Made by a program: the position numbers and the translations under genes. DNA of 64,000 bases from Paenochrobactrum glaciei (GTDB lineage: Bacteria > Pseudomonadota > Alphaproteobacteria > Rhizobiales > Rhizobiaceae), in contig NZ_BAAADE010000011.1 of the NCBI RefSeq assembly GCF_039522165.1, forward strand, positions 1-64,000, given 5' to 3'. The notes below the pieces were generated by a model, which searched no databases, was not told where the DNA came from, and saw only the letters and a program-made list of their open reading frames with translations. This document shows, in pieces, positions 43,628 to 52,529 of this stretch (position 1 is its first letter; each line of letters starts with the position of its first letter).

Positions 43628-44815
43628 GTGACGAATTCTTTCATCTCTTATATTTCTGATGAGCTGGACACATTAAAATCATCAGGACTTTATAAGTCCG
43701 AGCGTGTCATAACATCGATGCAGGCCGTCAATATCGAAGTGGCCGGCGGGCAAAAGGTTCTGAACTTTTGCGCCAACAATTATCTCGGTCTGGCTGACAA
43801 TGCTGATATCCGCAAAGCGGCTCAGGCAGCGCTGGATCGCTATGGCTATGGCATGGCATCAGTGCGATTTATTTGCGGCACCCAAGAAGAGCACAAACAG
43901 CTGGAAGCCAGAATTTCCAGTTTTCTTGGTATGGAAGATACCATCCTCTATAGCTCCTGCTTTGATGCCAATACCGGTTTGTTTGAAACATTGCTTGGCG
44001 AAGAAGACGCGATTATTTCGGATGCACTCAACCACGCATCCATTATTGACGGCGTTCGCCTGTCAAAAGCAAAGCGCTTTCGTTATGCCAATAATGATAT
44101 GGCTTCACTCGAAGAAGAGCTTAAAAAAGCTGAAGGTTGCCGTTTCAAACTGATCGCTACCGATGGCGTTTTTTCCATGGATGGCATTATCGCCAATCTT
44201 CAGGGCATTTGTGATCTTGCCGATAAATATAATGCCATGGTCATGGTTGATGACAGCCATGCAGTTGGCTTTGTGGGCAAAAATGGTCGTGGTTCGGCTG
44301 AATATTGTGGTGTTGAAGGCCGCATCGATATTATCACCGGAACTTTGGGCAAAGCTTTAGGCGGCGCATCCGGTGGTTATACGTCGGCAAAAGCGCCTGT
44401 CATTGATTGGTTACGCCAACGCTCGCGCCCTTATTTATTTTCCAACACATTAATGCCGACCATTGCCGCAGCATCGCTTAAAGTTTTCGATATCATCGAA
44501 AATGGTGACGGCTTGCGCCAGCAGCTCATTCGTAATGCCCAGCATTTCCGCAGTGAAATGACCAAACTCGGCTTTACCCTAGCTGGTGCCGATCATCCGA
44601 TCATACCCGTCATGCTAGGCGATGCCACAATAGCACAGGCAATGGCAGCCAAAATGTTGGAGCGCGGCATTTATGTCATCGGTTTTTCTTTCCCTGTTGT
44701 TCCAAAAGGGCAAGCCCGTATCCGTACACAAATGTCAGCCACCCACACTATCGCAGATATCGACTACACCGTGGCGATGTTTGGCGAGGTTGGCAAAAAA
44801 CTCGGTATAATTTGA
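43628..44815 (+). CDS. kbl: 2-amino-3-ketobutyrate CoA ligase (glycine C-acetyltransferase)
   Basis: About 395 residues of the PLP-dependent alpha-oxoamine synthase family. NFCANNYLGLAD near residue 45, the Asp-His pair in MVDDSHAVGFVG near 208 and the PLP Lys in GTLGKALGGASGGY near 243 are all in place. It cleaves 2-amino-3-ketobutyrate, the product of Tdh, to glycine and acetyl-CoA. The GTG at 43628 with GGAGAG upstream gives a length like that of E. coli Kbl (398); the longer TTG-type frame from 43601 is unlikely. tdh follows 45 bases later. Confidence 0.96.
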   Translation: MTNSFISYISDELDTLKSSGLYKSERVITSMQAVNIEVAGGQKVLNFCANNYLGLADNADIRKAAQAALDRYGYGMASVRFICGTQEEHKQLEARISSFLGMEDTILYSSCFDANTGLFETLLGEEDAIISDALNHASIIDGVRLSKAKRFRYANNDMASLEEELKKAEGCRFKLIATDGVFSMDGIIANLQGICDLADKYNAMVMVDDSHAVGFVGKNGRGSAEYCGVEGRIDIITGTLGKALGGASGGYTSAKAPVIDWLRQRSRPYLFSNTLMPTIAAASLKVFDIIENGDGLRQQLIRNAQHFRSEMTKLGFTLAGADHPIIPVMLGDATIAQAMAAKMLERGIYVIGFSFPVVPKGQARIRTQMSATHTIADIDYTVAMFGEVGKKLGII

Positions 44816-44860
44816 TCCCTTCAGTGTAATCACTGCAAGGCACTCTCCAAGGAGAACAGC

Positions 44861-45895
44861 ATGTCGAATATGATGCGCGCACTGGTCAAAGCTAAAGCGG
44901 AACCGGGCATTTGGATGGAACAGGTTCCTATTCCGGATGTCGGCCCTAATGACGTTCTTATTAAAGTAAAAAAATCCGCTATTTGCGGCACTGACGTTCA
45001 TATTTACAATTGGGATGAGTGGGCACAAAAAACTGTCCCCGTTCCGATGGTCACCGGCCATGAGTTTGTCGGTACAATTGCCGATGTTGGTTCTGCCGTC
45101 AGCGAATATAAAATCGGGCAGCGTGTTTCGGGTGAAGGTCATATCGTTTGCGGACATTGTCGCAATTGTCGTGCCGGACGCGGTCATCTATGCCGTAATA
45201 CATTAGGTGTCGGCGTCAATAGACCGGGTTCATTTGCTGAATATGTTGCAATTCCTCAACATAATGTCGTTGCTATTCCTGATGATGTGCCGGATGAAAT
45301 TGCCGCGATCTTTGATCCTCTCGGCAATGCAGTTCACACAGCTCTTTCCTTTGATCTTGTTGGCGAGGATGTGCTTGTCACAGGTGCCGGCCCCATCGGA
45401 ATTATGGGCGCATTGATAGCGCAATCTGTTGGCGCTCGAAAAGTGGTGATTACGGATCTCAATCCTGTCAGACTTGATTTGGCCCGTAAACTTGGGGTGC
45501 GTCATGTCGTGGATGCTTCAAAGGAAAATCTGCGCGAAGTTATGAATAGTATCGGTATGACTGAGGGGTTTGATGTCGGGTTGGAAATGTCCGGTGCTGC
45601 GCCCGCCTTTCGGGATATGATTGATACGATGAATAATGGTGGTAAAATTGCAATCCTCGGCATTGCGCCAACGGGTTTTTCCATCGACTGGAACAAAGTC
45701 ATTTTCAAAATGCTACACCTGAAAGGCATTTACGGTCGTGAAATGTTCGAGACCTGGTATAAAATGATTGCCTTGGTGCAAGGCCCTCTCGATGTTTCAG
45801 GTTTGATTACACACCGCATCAGCATTGATGATTATGAGGCAGGCTTTGAAGCCATGCGCAGTGGCAATTCAGGCAAGGTGGTTATGGACTGGTAA
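44861..45895 (+). CDS. tdh: L-threonine 3-dehydrogenase
   Basis: 344 residues of the zinc medium-chain dehydrogenase family. The catalytic zinc ligands are Cys in ICGTDVHIYNWDEW (a Tdh signature), GHEF and later Asp/Glu; the structural zinc is bound by four Cys in CGHCRNCRAGRGHLC near residue 95. The cofactor site is GAGPIGIMG near residue 175. AAGGAG precedes the ATG. It oxidises threonine to 2-amino-3-ketobutyrate, which Kbl then splits, so the pair forms the threonine-to-glycine route. Confidence 0.97.
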   Translation: MSNMMRALVKAKAEPGIWMEQVPIPDVGPNDVLIKVKKSAICGTDVHIYNWDEWAQKTVPVPMVTGHEFVGTIADVGSAVSEYKIGQRVSGEGHIVCGHCRNCRAGRGHLCRNTLGVGVNRPGSFAEYVAIPQHNVVAIPDDVPDEIAAIFDPLGNAVHTALSFDLVGEDVLVTGAGPIGIMGALIAQSVGARKVVITDLNPVRLDLARKLGVRHVVDASKENLREVMNSIGMTEGFDVGLEMSGAAPAFRDMIDTMNNGGKIAILGIAPTGFSIDWNKVIFKMLHLKGIYGREMFETWYKMIALVQGPLDVSGLITHRISIDDYEAGFEAMRSGNSGKVVMDW

Positions 45896-46150
45896 CAGTG
45901 CCGTAATGTCCGACATGGGCATCTAAGCTGTTTCTAATACGAAATAACCTTTGATTGAATGCAATGAACTTGCCATACCGTATTGGAAAACTTGTGCAAA
46001 TGTGCCATCAATTACGTTTAAATAAAGGAAGTTCAAGCAAAATTAAGGCTCTATGACCGCTACTCGTACGAACTTCATTTTTCAACTTAACAGCTCATGG
46101 AGATAGGGCGCTCAAACAGCCCGATCTCCCATAAGTGATTGGACGACGGT

Positions 46151-46873
46151 ATGGCCAAGGGTCAAAAAACAGAAGACGAAAACGCCGAAGGAAAAAACGC
46201 CGGCTCAAAAATCGATGTGATTTGTGAGGCGCTTTCGCAAGCAATCCTTGCTCGTGAATTGCAACCCGGTATGAAGCTTAGTGAAGAATCCATCGGCGTT
46301 CTTTTCTCAGTCAGCCGCACTGTCGTCCGCGCTGCCCTCAACCGTTTACACAGCGAAGCCCTCGTCGAGTTTCGCCAAAACCGCGGTGCCTTTGTAGCCA
46401 GCACAACACCTGAAGAAGCGCGGGAAGTGTTTGAAGCGCGGATTGCGATTGAGCGGGAAATTTTTACAAAACTCGCCACCATTATCAATGATAGCCAGAT
46501 TAAAATTCTGGAGCAGCATTTAGCGAAAGAGCATGAAGTTCACCACTCAGGTGACCATGCTGCCGCTATTCTTCTGTCCGGTGATTTCCACATGCTGGCT
46601 GCGGATATGGCACAAAATCAAGTGCTTTCAGGCTTTTTGAAAGTGCTGATTTCACGCACATCACTGATCCTTGCGCAACATAGTACGCATCAGGAAACCG
46701 ACTGTAGTCTTGATGAGCATGTCGCCATTATCAACGCTTTGCGCGCCCGCGATTCTCAAGCGAGTGCAGAAGCCATCGTGGATCACCTCGAACAGGTTTT
46801 TGAGATGGCCAATATTGGTAAAACCAAACGCACTAAACGCTCATTGGACGAAATTCTTAAGCGGTTTGTATAG
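46151..46873 (+). CDS. GntR-family regulator (FCD subfamily), candidate regulator of the ureide-like locus
   Basis: About 240 residues. The winged helix is SEESIGVLFSVSRTVVRAAL near residue 40, then VEFRQNRGAFVASTTPEEA, followed by an all-helical FCD domain with Asp and His metal-ligand candidates (LSGDFHMLAADMA, DEHVAIINAL). A TTG at 46139 gives a slightly longer frame; no start has a strong ribosome site. It lies just upstream of the second epimerase-like gene and amidohydrolases, and GTATCC repeats near these and other genes of the locus are its likely operators. Confidence 0.9.
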   Translation: MAKGQKTEDENAEGKNAGSKIDVICEALSQAILARELQPGMKLSEESIGVLFSVSRTVVRAALNRLHSEALVEFRQNRGAFVASTTPEEAREVFEARIAIEREIFTKLATIINDSQIKILEQHLAKEHEVHHSGDHAAAILLSGDFHMLAADMAQNQVLSGFLKVLISRTSLILAQHSTHQETDCSLDEHVAIINALRARDSQASAEAIVDHLEQVFEMANIGKTKRTKRSLDEILKRFV

Positions 46874-46879
46874 AGTTAC

Positions 46880-46916
46880 GATACGATTACTATTGATTTT
46901 GTATCCAATTTGTGGA
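46880..46916. promoter_or_regulatory. Candidate operator 4 (GATAC ... TGTATCCAATTTGTGGA)
   Basis: GATAC at 46880-46884 and GTATC at 46901-46905 form an inverted repeat. The right part differs by a single base from the sequence before malate synthase at 41313. It lies 54 to 90 bases before the epimerase-like gene. Confidence 0.6.
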
Positions 46917-46970
46917 AGCCTCAAGTACAGGATTTATTCTTGCTGATATAAACCTAAACTTGAGGACACC

Positions 46971-47906
46971 ATGACAGGCATTGTAAAAAGCTCACTGCCA
47001 GACGCGCAAAATCTGAGTGCCATCCAAGCATTACAACTGGCAGCGGATATGAAGCTCAGTGGTGTGTTTTTTGGCTCCTTGTTTGATATCAGCCCTGAAC
47101 TGGATCAGGCAGAACTGGCTGCATTTCACGACAAAGCAAAAGAGCTTGGCCTTAATGCCTCTGTCATGCTCGGCTTTCTCAATCCTGCGCTTCCCTTCAG
47201 ATCAGAAGCAGTATCAAAACTGGCAAACGGCGACCTTGATAAAGGCATTGCAAAGTTGATCAGGGCTGCGGCTTTGGCCGGCATTCATGACCCGATGTTT
47301 GTGATCGGCATGATCGAAGAGCGCTTTGATGAAACAATTAGCTGGCAGCAACAGCTTGATGCAGTTGCCCAGATGATTAAGCAAGCAGCGCCTGTGCTTC
47401 GGGAGTGTCAGTCCCGCCTCATCCTCAAAACCCATGAAGAGATAACCACTGCTGAAGTTGTTGATCTGGTTAAGCATGTTGGTGAGGATTTACTTGGTGT
47501 AGCCTATGATCCGGTCAATGTTGTTTGCCGTATGGAAGATCCGGTTGCAGCGGCACGACGTGTCGCCCCTTATGTACATTCGCTTTATATTGATGACTGT
47601 ATTGTGCGCTTTCAAGATGGCGGCATACGGCGTTTCCTTGCTCCTTTAGGTCAAGGTTACATTGATTGGCCAGCGATAACCGCCTTGATGCCCGATGCGC
47701 GCCGCTGGCTTGAAATGCATCGTGGTCAGTTTGCCATGCCCGTCTTTGATCAAGGCTGGCTTGCGGCACAACCAGAGATAAAACTGGAAGAATATGCCTC
47801 CGTTCTTGAGATGGCAGCCCGTTTTGGCAATCAGGAAGTGACTTGGGATCAAGCTGCTCACACCGAGCGTTTGCCGCAAGCTTTGCAACAATTCGTTCTT
47901 CAATAA
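46971..47906 (+). CDS. Sugar-phosphate isomerase/epimerase-like TIM-barrel protein, shorter paralogue
   Basis: 311 residues. KTHEEITTAEVVDLVKHVGE near residue 150 and the following GVAYDPVNVV and RVAPYV align with the protein encoded at 32262-33347 (ETHEEIT, GIVFDTANV, RVAPYV), so the two are paralogues. LEMHRGQFAMP replaces the last barrel segment. GAGGA precedes the ATG. It is followed by two amidohydrolase genes on the same strand. Confidence 0.8.
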   Translation: MTGIVKSSLPDAQNLSAIQALQLAADMKLSGVFFGSLFDISPELDQAELAAFHDKAKELGLNASVMLGFLNPALPFRSEAVSKLANGDLDKGIAKLIRAAALAGIHDPMFVIGMIEERFDETISWQQQLDAVAQMIKQAAPVLRECQSRLILKTHEEITTAEVVDLVKHVGEDLLGVAYDPVNVVCRMEDPVAAARRVAPYVHSLYIDDCIVRFQDGGIRRFLAPLGQGYIDWPAITALMPDARRWLEMHRGQFAMPVFDQGWLAAQPEIKLEEYASVLEMAARFGNQEVTWDQAAHTERLPQALQQFVLQ

Positions 47907-47941
47907 TTTATGTATGAAATGCTGTGTTAAAGGAGCCGGTT

Positions 47942-49132
47942 ATGGGCACTCTTCTTAAAAATATTCGCCCGTGGGGCGGTGACACTGTCGATATGTTGAT
48001 CCGCAACGGCATTATCGAAGCCACTAATCCTGACAAAATTGACGACAGTATTACAATTGAAGATGGGGGCAATGCGATTGCCATTCCAGGTTTGATTGAT
48101 GCGCATACACATCTTGATAAAACCACTTGGGGGCTGCCGTGGCATGAAAACAACCGCCGTGCAGTCTTGCGTGATCGTATCGATTTTGAACGCGAACATC
48201 GCTTAGACGTTGGCATTGATCCGCATATTCAGTCGATGCGCCACGCCATTGGTTTGGCCTCCAACGGTGCAACCCATATTCGCAGTCATGTTGACATCGA
48301 TACCACGCATGGTTTGTCGATTGTTGAAGGTGTCATGCAAACGCGAGAAAAGCTTCGCGACATTATCGACATTGAAATTGTTGCCTTTCCGCAATCCGGC
48401 CTGATGGTAATGCCGGGTACAAAAGAGCTATTAGATGAAGCTTTGAAACTCGGATGCGAAGTGCTGGGAGGGATTGACCCATGCGGCATCGACCGCGATC
48501 CGAAAGGCCAACTTGATATTTTATTTGAACTTGCAATTAAGCATCAAAAACCACTCGATATTCATCTTCATGAAGCCGGAGAGCTTGGCGCCTTTACGAT
48601 GGAGTTAATTTTCGAGCGCATTCGTACCAATGGCATGAAAGGTCAGGTCGCAATCAGCCATGCCTTTACACTTGGCTCGGTTGATCCTGCACGTGCAGCA
48701 TATCTGATCGAACAGCTCGCAGAGCTGGATGTTGCCATTTTGACAACAGGCGCACCATCGGCAACTGTTCCGGCTATTATGCGTTTATTGGATGCCGGTA
48801 TCCGGGTGGGTGCCGGTTGTGACGGTATTCGTGATACATGGGGACCGTGGGGACAACCTGATATGCTTGATCGTGCTCGTATCATCGGTATGCGCAATGG
48901 ATTACGCTCAGACCATGAATTGGAGCATTTATTACGTGTGGTTTCACAAGGTGGAGCTGACGTCATGCAACTTGCCAATTATGGCCTTGAGGTTGGTTGC
49001 AAAGCAGATTTGACGCTTGTTAGCGGTGAAACACTTGCTCATGCGGTTGTTGATGTTGCACCGCGTCCACTGGTTATGAAAAGCGGTCATATCACAGCCC
49101 GTAACGGCCAAGCTTTGATTGAAATGCCATGA
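47942..49132 (+). CDS. Amidohydrolase, cytosine deaminase-like
   Basis: About 396 residues. The metal-dependent deaminase layout is complete: PGLIDAHTHLDK near residue 50 gives the HxH pair, HIRSHVDID near residue 105, DIHLHEAGE near residue 205, AISHAF near residue 238 and CDGIRDTWGPWG near residue 295 with the active-site Asp. AAGGAG 6 bases before the ATG at 47942 sets the start, rather than a GTG at 47924. Related enzymes deaminate or hydrolyse cytosine, creatinine-like or s-triazine compounds. Its stop overlaps the next start as ATGA. Confidence 0.88.
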   Translation: MGTLLKNIRPWGGDTVDMLIRNGIIEATNPDKIDDSITIEDGGNAIAIPGLIDAHTHLDKTTWGLPWHENNRRAVLRDRIDFEREHRLDVGIDPHIQSMRHAIGLASNGATHIRSHVDIDTTHGLSIVEGVMQTREKLRDIIDIEIVAFPQSGLMVMPGTKELLDEALKLGCEVLGGIDPCGIDRDPKGQLDILFELAIKHQKPLDIHLHEAGELGAFTMELIFERIRTNGMKGQVAISHAFTLGSVDPARAAYLIEQLAELDVAILTTGAPSATVPAIMRLLDAGIRVGAGCDGIRDTWGPWGQPDMLDRARIIGMRNGLRSDHELEHLLRVVSQGGADVMQLANYGLEVGCKADLTLVSGETLAHAVVDVAPRPLVMKSGHITARNGQALIEMP

Positions 49133-50616
49133 GTAAAGACATCTTAAATGAGCTGATATTAGGGGAGCGTCCTCAGGGGCTGACACTTCTGACCGCCTCT
49201 TGGGTTCTTGGTTATAAAGACGGTTCTCATCATCTTATTCACCATGGCGAGATTGTTATAGATGGAGGCAAAGTTCTTTTCATTGGTCAAAGCTTTGATG
49301 GTGAAGTTGCACGACGTATTAATTTTGGCAATGCGCTTATCAGTCCAGGTTTAATTGACCTTGACGCTCTATCTGATCTCGACACAACTATTCTCGGCAT
49401 TGACCATCACCCTTTCTGGGCAAAAGGTCGTGTTTGGCCGCGTTCTTACGTTGAGCGTGGCCCATATGAAATGTATTCACAAGAAGAACTGGCCTTCCAG
49501 AAAAAATTCGCTTTCGGTCAATTACTCCTCAATGGCATTACAACGGCCGTACCAATTGCCTCATTGTTTTATCGGGAATGGGGTGAAACTGTTGCAGAGT
49601 TTGACGCTGCCGCTGAAGCTGCAGGTGAATTAGGCCTACGGGTATTTCTAAGTCCTGCTTATCGTTCCGGTGGTTTGGTTGTTGAGTCACAGAATAAAAT
49701 AGTTCCGGTTTTTGATGAAGAACGCGGATTGCAGGGCTTGCGGGATGCAGTCGATTATATCAGTCAGCAACATGGCCGTTTTGACGGGTTAATCAACGGA
49801 ATGCTTGCGCCTGACCGTGTAGAGACCTGCACAGAAAATCTCTTGCGTGCGACCCAATCGGCTGCTCAGGAATTAAACTGTAAAATCCGCTTGCACATGG
49901 CACAAAGTCAGCTGGAAGTTGACACAGTTCGTGCTTTACATGATGGCAAAACGGCTCCGGCATGGCTTGCTAGTACGGGATTGTTGAATGATCGCATCAT
50001 TGCACCGCATGCGACATCTGCGACGACAGAAGATTTAGAACTTTACGCCGCCAATAATGTTTCAATTGTTCATTGCCCGATGGTTTCTGCACGTGGAGGA
50101 GCAAGCCTCCAATCATTTTCGTCCTGCAAAGCACAAGGCATTAACATTGCGATGGGTACAGATACCACGCCGCCTGATATGCTGATGAATTTGTTATTTG
50201 GATTATCTTTATCGCGTATCCATGATGGTACGCCAACACGCATTACCAGTGCAGATCTTTATGATGCCGCAACGCTGGGCGGGGCTAAGGCACTAGGCAG
50301 ACAAGATATCGGAAAACTTGAAGTTGATGCATGCGCCGATATTGCAATTTTTGGTCTTGATGACCTCGTAATGGCACCAACTATCGACCCGATAACAACT
50401 CTTATTGCAGGCGGAAGTGGCCGCGTGACACAAGCTGTTTTTGTTGATGGCCGTCTTTCCATGCGCTTTGGAGAGGTTGCTGGGATTAATATGAAAGATG
50501 CGAGAAAACAGGCACAAAAACAATTTGATGGTTTGCTCAATAAATATCCCGAACGAAGCTGGCAACACCCATCACTCCAGGAGTTATTTCCGCCAAGTTA
50601 CCCTATTCTAAGGTAA
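49129..50616 (+). CDS. Amidohydrolase-superfamily protein lacking the HxH metal pair
   Basis: 495 residues of the AtzA/TrzN/S-adenosylhomocysteine-deaminase type fold, with LHMAQ (His kept), APHATS (His kept) and the GTDTTPPD loop (Asp kept). At the place where PGLxNxHTH is expected the sequence reads PGLIDLDALSDLD (residues 73-85), so the first two His ligands are changed to Asp and Leu. It may use another metal arrangement or act as a regulatory or partner protein of the preceding, intact amidohydrolase, to which it is coupled by an ATGA overlap. Confidence 0.85.
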   Translation: MSKDILNELILGERPQGLTLLTASWVLGYKDGSHHLIHHGEIVIDGGKVLFIGQSFDGEVARRINFGNALISPGLIDLDALSDLDTTILGIDHHPFWAKGRVWPRSYVERGPYEMYSQEELAFQKKFAFGQLLLNGITTAVPIASLFYREWGETVAEFDAAAEAAGELGLRVFLSPAYRSGGLVVESQNKIVPVFDEERGLQGLRDAVDYISQQHGRFDGLINGMLAPDRVETCTENLLRATQSAAQELNCKIRLHMAQSQLEVDTVRALHDGKTAPAWLASTGLLNDRIIAPHATSATTEDLELYAANNVSIVHCPMVSARGGASLQSFSSCKAQGINIAMGTDTTPPDMLMNLLFGLSLSRIHDGTPTRITSADLYDAATLGGAKALGRQDIGKLEVDACADIAIFGLDDLVMAPTIDPITTLIAGGSGRVTQAVFVDGRLSMRFGEVAGINMKDARKQAQKQFDGLLNKYPERSWQHPSLQELFPPSYPILR

Positions 50617-50644
50617 AAATCACGGCCTTGCATGCACATAAAGT

Positions 50645-50670
50645 ACCGCTCCGAAAAAATTCGGAGCGGT
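50645..50670. terminator. Hairpin terminator between convergent genes
   Basis: ACCGCTCCGAA-AAAA-TTCGGAGCGGT is a perfect 11-base-pair stem between the amidohydrolase and the MBL gene. There is only a weak T content after it. Confidence 0.65.
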
Positions 50671-50696
50671 TCAATTCAAACAAGACCGGATAAAAT

Positions 50697-51656
50697 TTAA
50701 TCCTTATATATATTATTTTGCATTATATTATAGCCATTATCGTTAATACTTACAGTCATTAAATCGTTGGCAACTAATAATGGACCTTGATAATTTTTAT
50801 TTGTCTTTCTCACTAATTCATCATCCGAAACATCAAATAAAACAATGTGAGAGTATATCGCAAGTTTAGGATTAATGAGTGCAAAAATCTTTCCGGCCTC
50901 TTCTGGCGTAGTATGTATATCAACGATTTTTTGCGTCATTGGCATTGCGTTTGCCATATTGTCTGATGTTGATGCGACTTCATGGACGATTACATCGACA
51001 TCTTTTGCATATTTAATTAGATTCTCGTCGTATCTCGTATCGCCTGAAAGTAAAACACTTTTACCTTTATAATTAATTCTATAACCAAAAGCTGGTTTCA
51101 CTGGACCGTGATCAACCTGAAATGCGATAACTTGTAATTCATCCTTATCGTAGATAATGCCTTCATCAATATCATGTATTTTGATATTGGAGCCATCATT
51201 TTGGTCGATACGAATTTTTATGTCATATTCAAAAGCTGAACGAATACCATTCATTAAATGCGTAGTTCCCTCTGGCCCCCATACTTCAAAAGGCGTTTTT
51301 CGTCCGCGCACCCAACTGGTTAAAAATATATCAGGAATACCTACAGTATGATCTGAATGTAGGTGAGTAATAAACAACTTATCTATCTTTGGAAAAGGAA
51401 TACCCAATGAATAAATACGTTGAATAGCACCACGCCCACCATCAAATAATAAGTACTGATCACCTGCCTGAATTAAAATAGAAGGCCCGAAGCGTGAAGT
51501 CAGAGGAATGGGGCTTCCAGTACCCAAAAAATGAATTTTTAGATTTGTATCACTAGTATCATTGATGTCTAATTCATTAGCCATAGTGATGTTGCTCGTT
51601 ACTGCCAGCAAACAAGCAGTGAAAGCAAATAGAACATTCTTTATATGATAATTCAT
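50697..51656 (-). CDS. Exported metallo-beta-lactamase-fold hydrolase (RNase Z/arylsulfatase-like branch)
   Basis: 319 residues. The N-terminus is a signal peptide (FAFTACLLAVTSNITMA). The metal site is HLHSDHT near residue 98, with the later VLLSGDTRYDE and SHIVLFD near 275 as further ligands. It resembles the RNase Z/AtsA-like branch but is exported, so it would act in the periplasm. Its base composition and codon use are clearly richer in A and T than its neighbours, and it is monocistronic, which suggests recent transfer. The substrate is unknown. Confidence 0.85.
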   Translation of the reverse strand: MNYHIKNVLFAFTACLLAVTSNITMANELDINDTSDTNLKIHFLGTGSPIPLTSRFGPSILIQAGDQYLLFDGGRGAIQRIYSLGIPFPKIDKLFITHLHSDHTVGIPDIFLTSWVRGRKTPFEVWGPEGTTHLMNGIRSAFEYDIKIRIDQNDGSNIKIHDIDEGIIYDKDELQVIAFQVDHGPVKPAFGYRINYKGKSVLLSGDTRYDENLIKYAKDVDVIVHEVASTSDNMANAMPMTQKIVDIHTTPEEAGKIFALINPKLAIYSHIVLFDVSDDELVRKTNKNYQGPLLVANDLMTVSINDNGYNIMQNNIYKD

Positions 51657-51702
51657 GTCAGTTCTCTCACGTTAATGGGGGAAATGATTTCAATAGAGCC
51701 GT

Positions 51703-51735
51703 ATCCGTAGTCCATCCAATGTGTGGACTACGGAT
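51703..51735. terminator. Terminator hairpin after the NMT1-type ABC operon
   Basis: ATCCGTAGTCCA and TGGACTACGGAT form a perfect 12-base-pair stem 18 bases past the last ABC gene on the minus strand. The T-run lies on the plus-strand side, so it could also stop read-through from the other direction. Confidence 0.65.
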
Positions 51736-51752
51736 TTTAGTGCCATTGAAAA

Positions 51753-52529
51753 TCAGGCCTTTTTCTTGCTTGATGCATGCCAAGGAACAAACCAGTACCG
51801 CAATCGTGCAATAAACGTATATAAAGCCAGGCCTATCAGGGTCAGAAACACAATAACGGAAAACAAGCGCGGTACTTGCAACTCTTGCAAATAGGAAACC
51901 GCAAGATAGCCCAAGCCTTCGTTGCCGCCGACAAATTCACCTACAATCGCCCCGATCATCGACATGACGACGGCCACTTCCATACCAGCAAAAATGATCG
52001 GCATCGCGGATGGAAAATCCAGCATGACAAAACGTTGCCATGCATTGGCTTGCAGCATTGTCATAACGTCATTATCGCCACTTTCGACAGAGCGAAACGC
52101 GAGCAAAGAGTTGGAGAAAACCGGGAAAAACGATAAAGCCGCAGCCATAAAGATTTTAGATTCCAAACCAAAACCAAACCAAAGAATAAACAGCGGTGCC
52201 AATGCAATTTTAGGTATTAATTGAAGTGAAACGATAAAGGGCTTAAAGGCCCACTCCAAAACCTGCACTCGTGCCATCATAAAGCCAAGTACCATACCAA
52301 GCGCGACCGCTATGAAGAAGCCACTCACCGCTTCAGTTACTGTTATCCGGGCATGATACCAGACTTTGGGGTCACTGATCATATCAATGAATGCCACTAA
52401 TATTTGCTCAGGCGCAGGTAAAATAAAGTCTGAAATCCCAGAACTATGTACATAAAAAGACCAGCCAAGGAAGAAAATAGCAACTGTGGCAATGGGTAAA
52501 ACGATTTTCAATGTCACATCATTATGCAT
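51753..52529 (-). CDS. ABC transporter permease, SsuC/TauC type
   Basis: 258 residues and six membrane segments. The BPD-transport loop is seen as ANAWQRFVMLDFPSAMPIIFAG near residue 155, and FKPFIVSLQLIPKIALAPLFILWFG before it is typical of taurine/sulfonate/NMT1-type permeases. Its start overlaps the ATPase stop by 8 bases. Substrate class in this family includes sulfonates, aromatic acids and pyrimidine precursors. Confidence 0.92.
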   Translation of the reverse strand: MHNDVTLKIVLPIATVAIFFLGWSFYVHSSGISDFILPAPEQILVAFIDMISDPKVWYHARITVTEAVSGFFIAVALGMVLGFMMARVQVLEWAFKPFIVSLQLIPKIALAPLFILWFGFGLESKIFMAAALSFFPVFSNSLLAFRSVESGDNDVMTMLQANAWQRFVMLDFPSAMPIIFAGMEVAVVMSMIGAIVGEFVGGNEGLGYLAVSYLQELQVPRLFSVIVFLTLIGLALYTFIARLRYWFVPWHASSKKKA

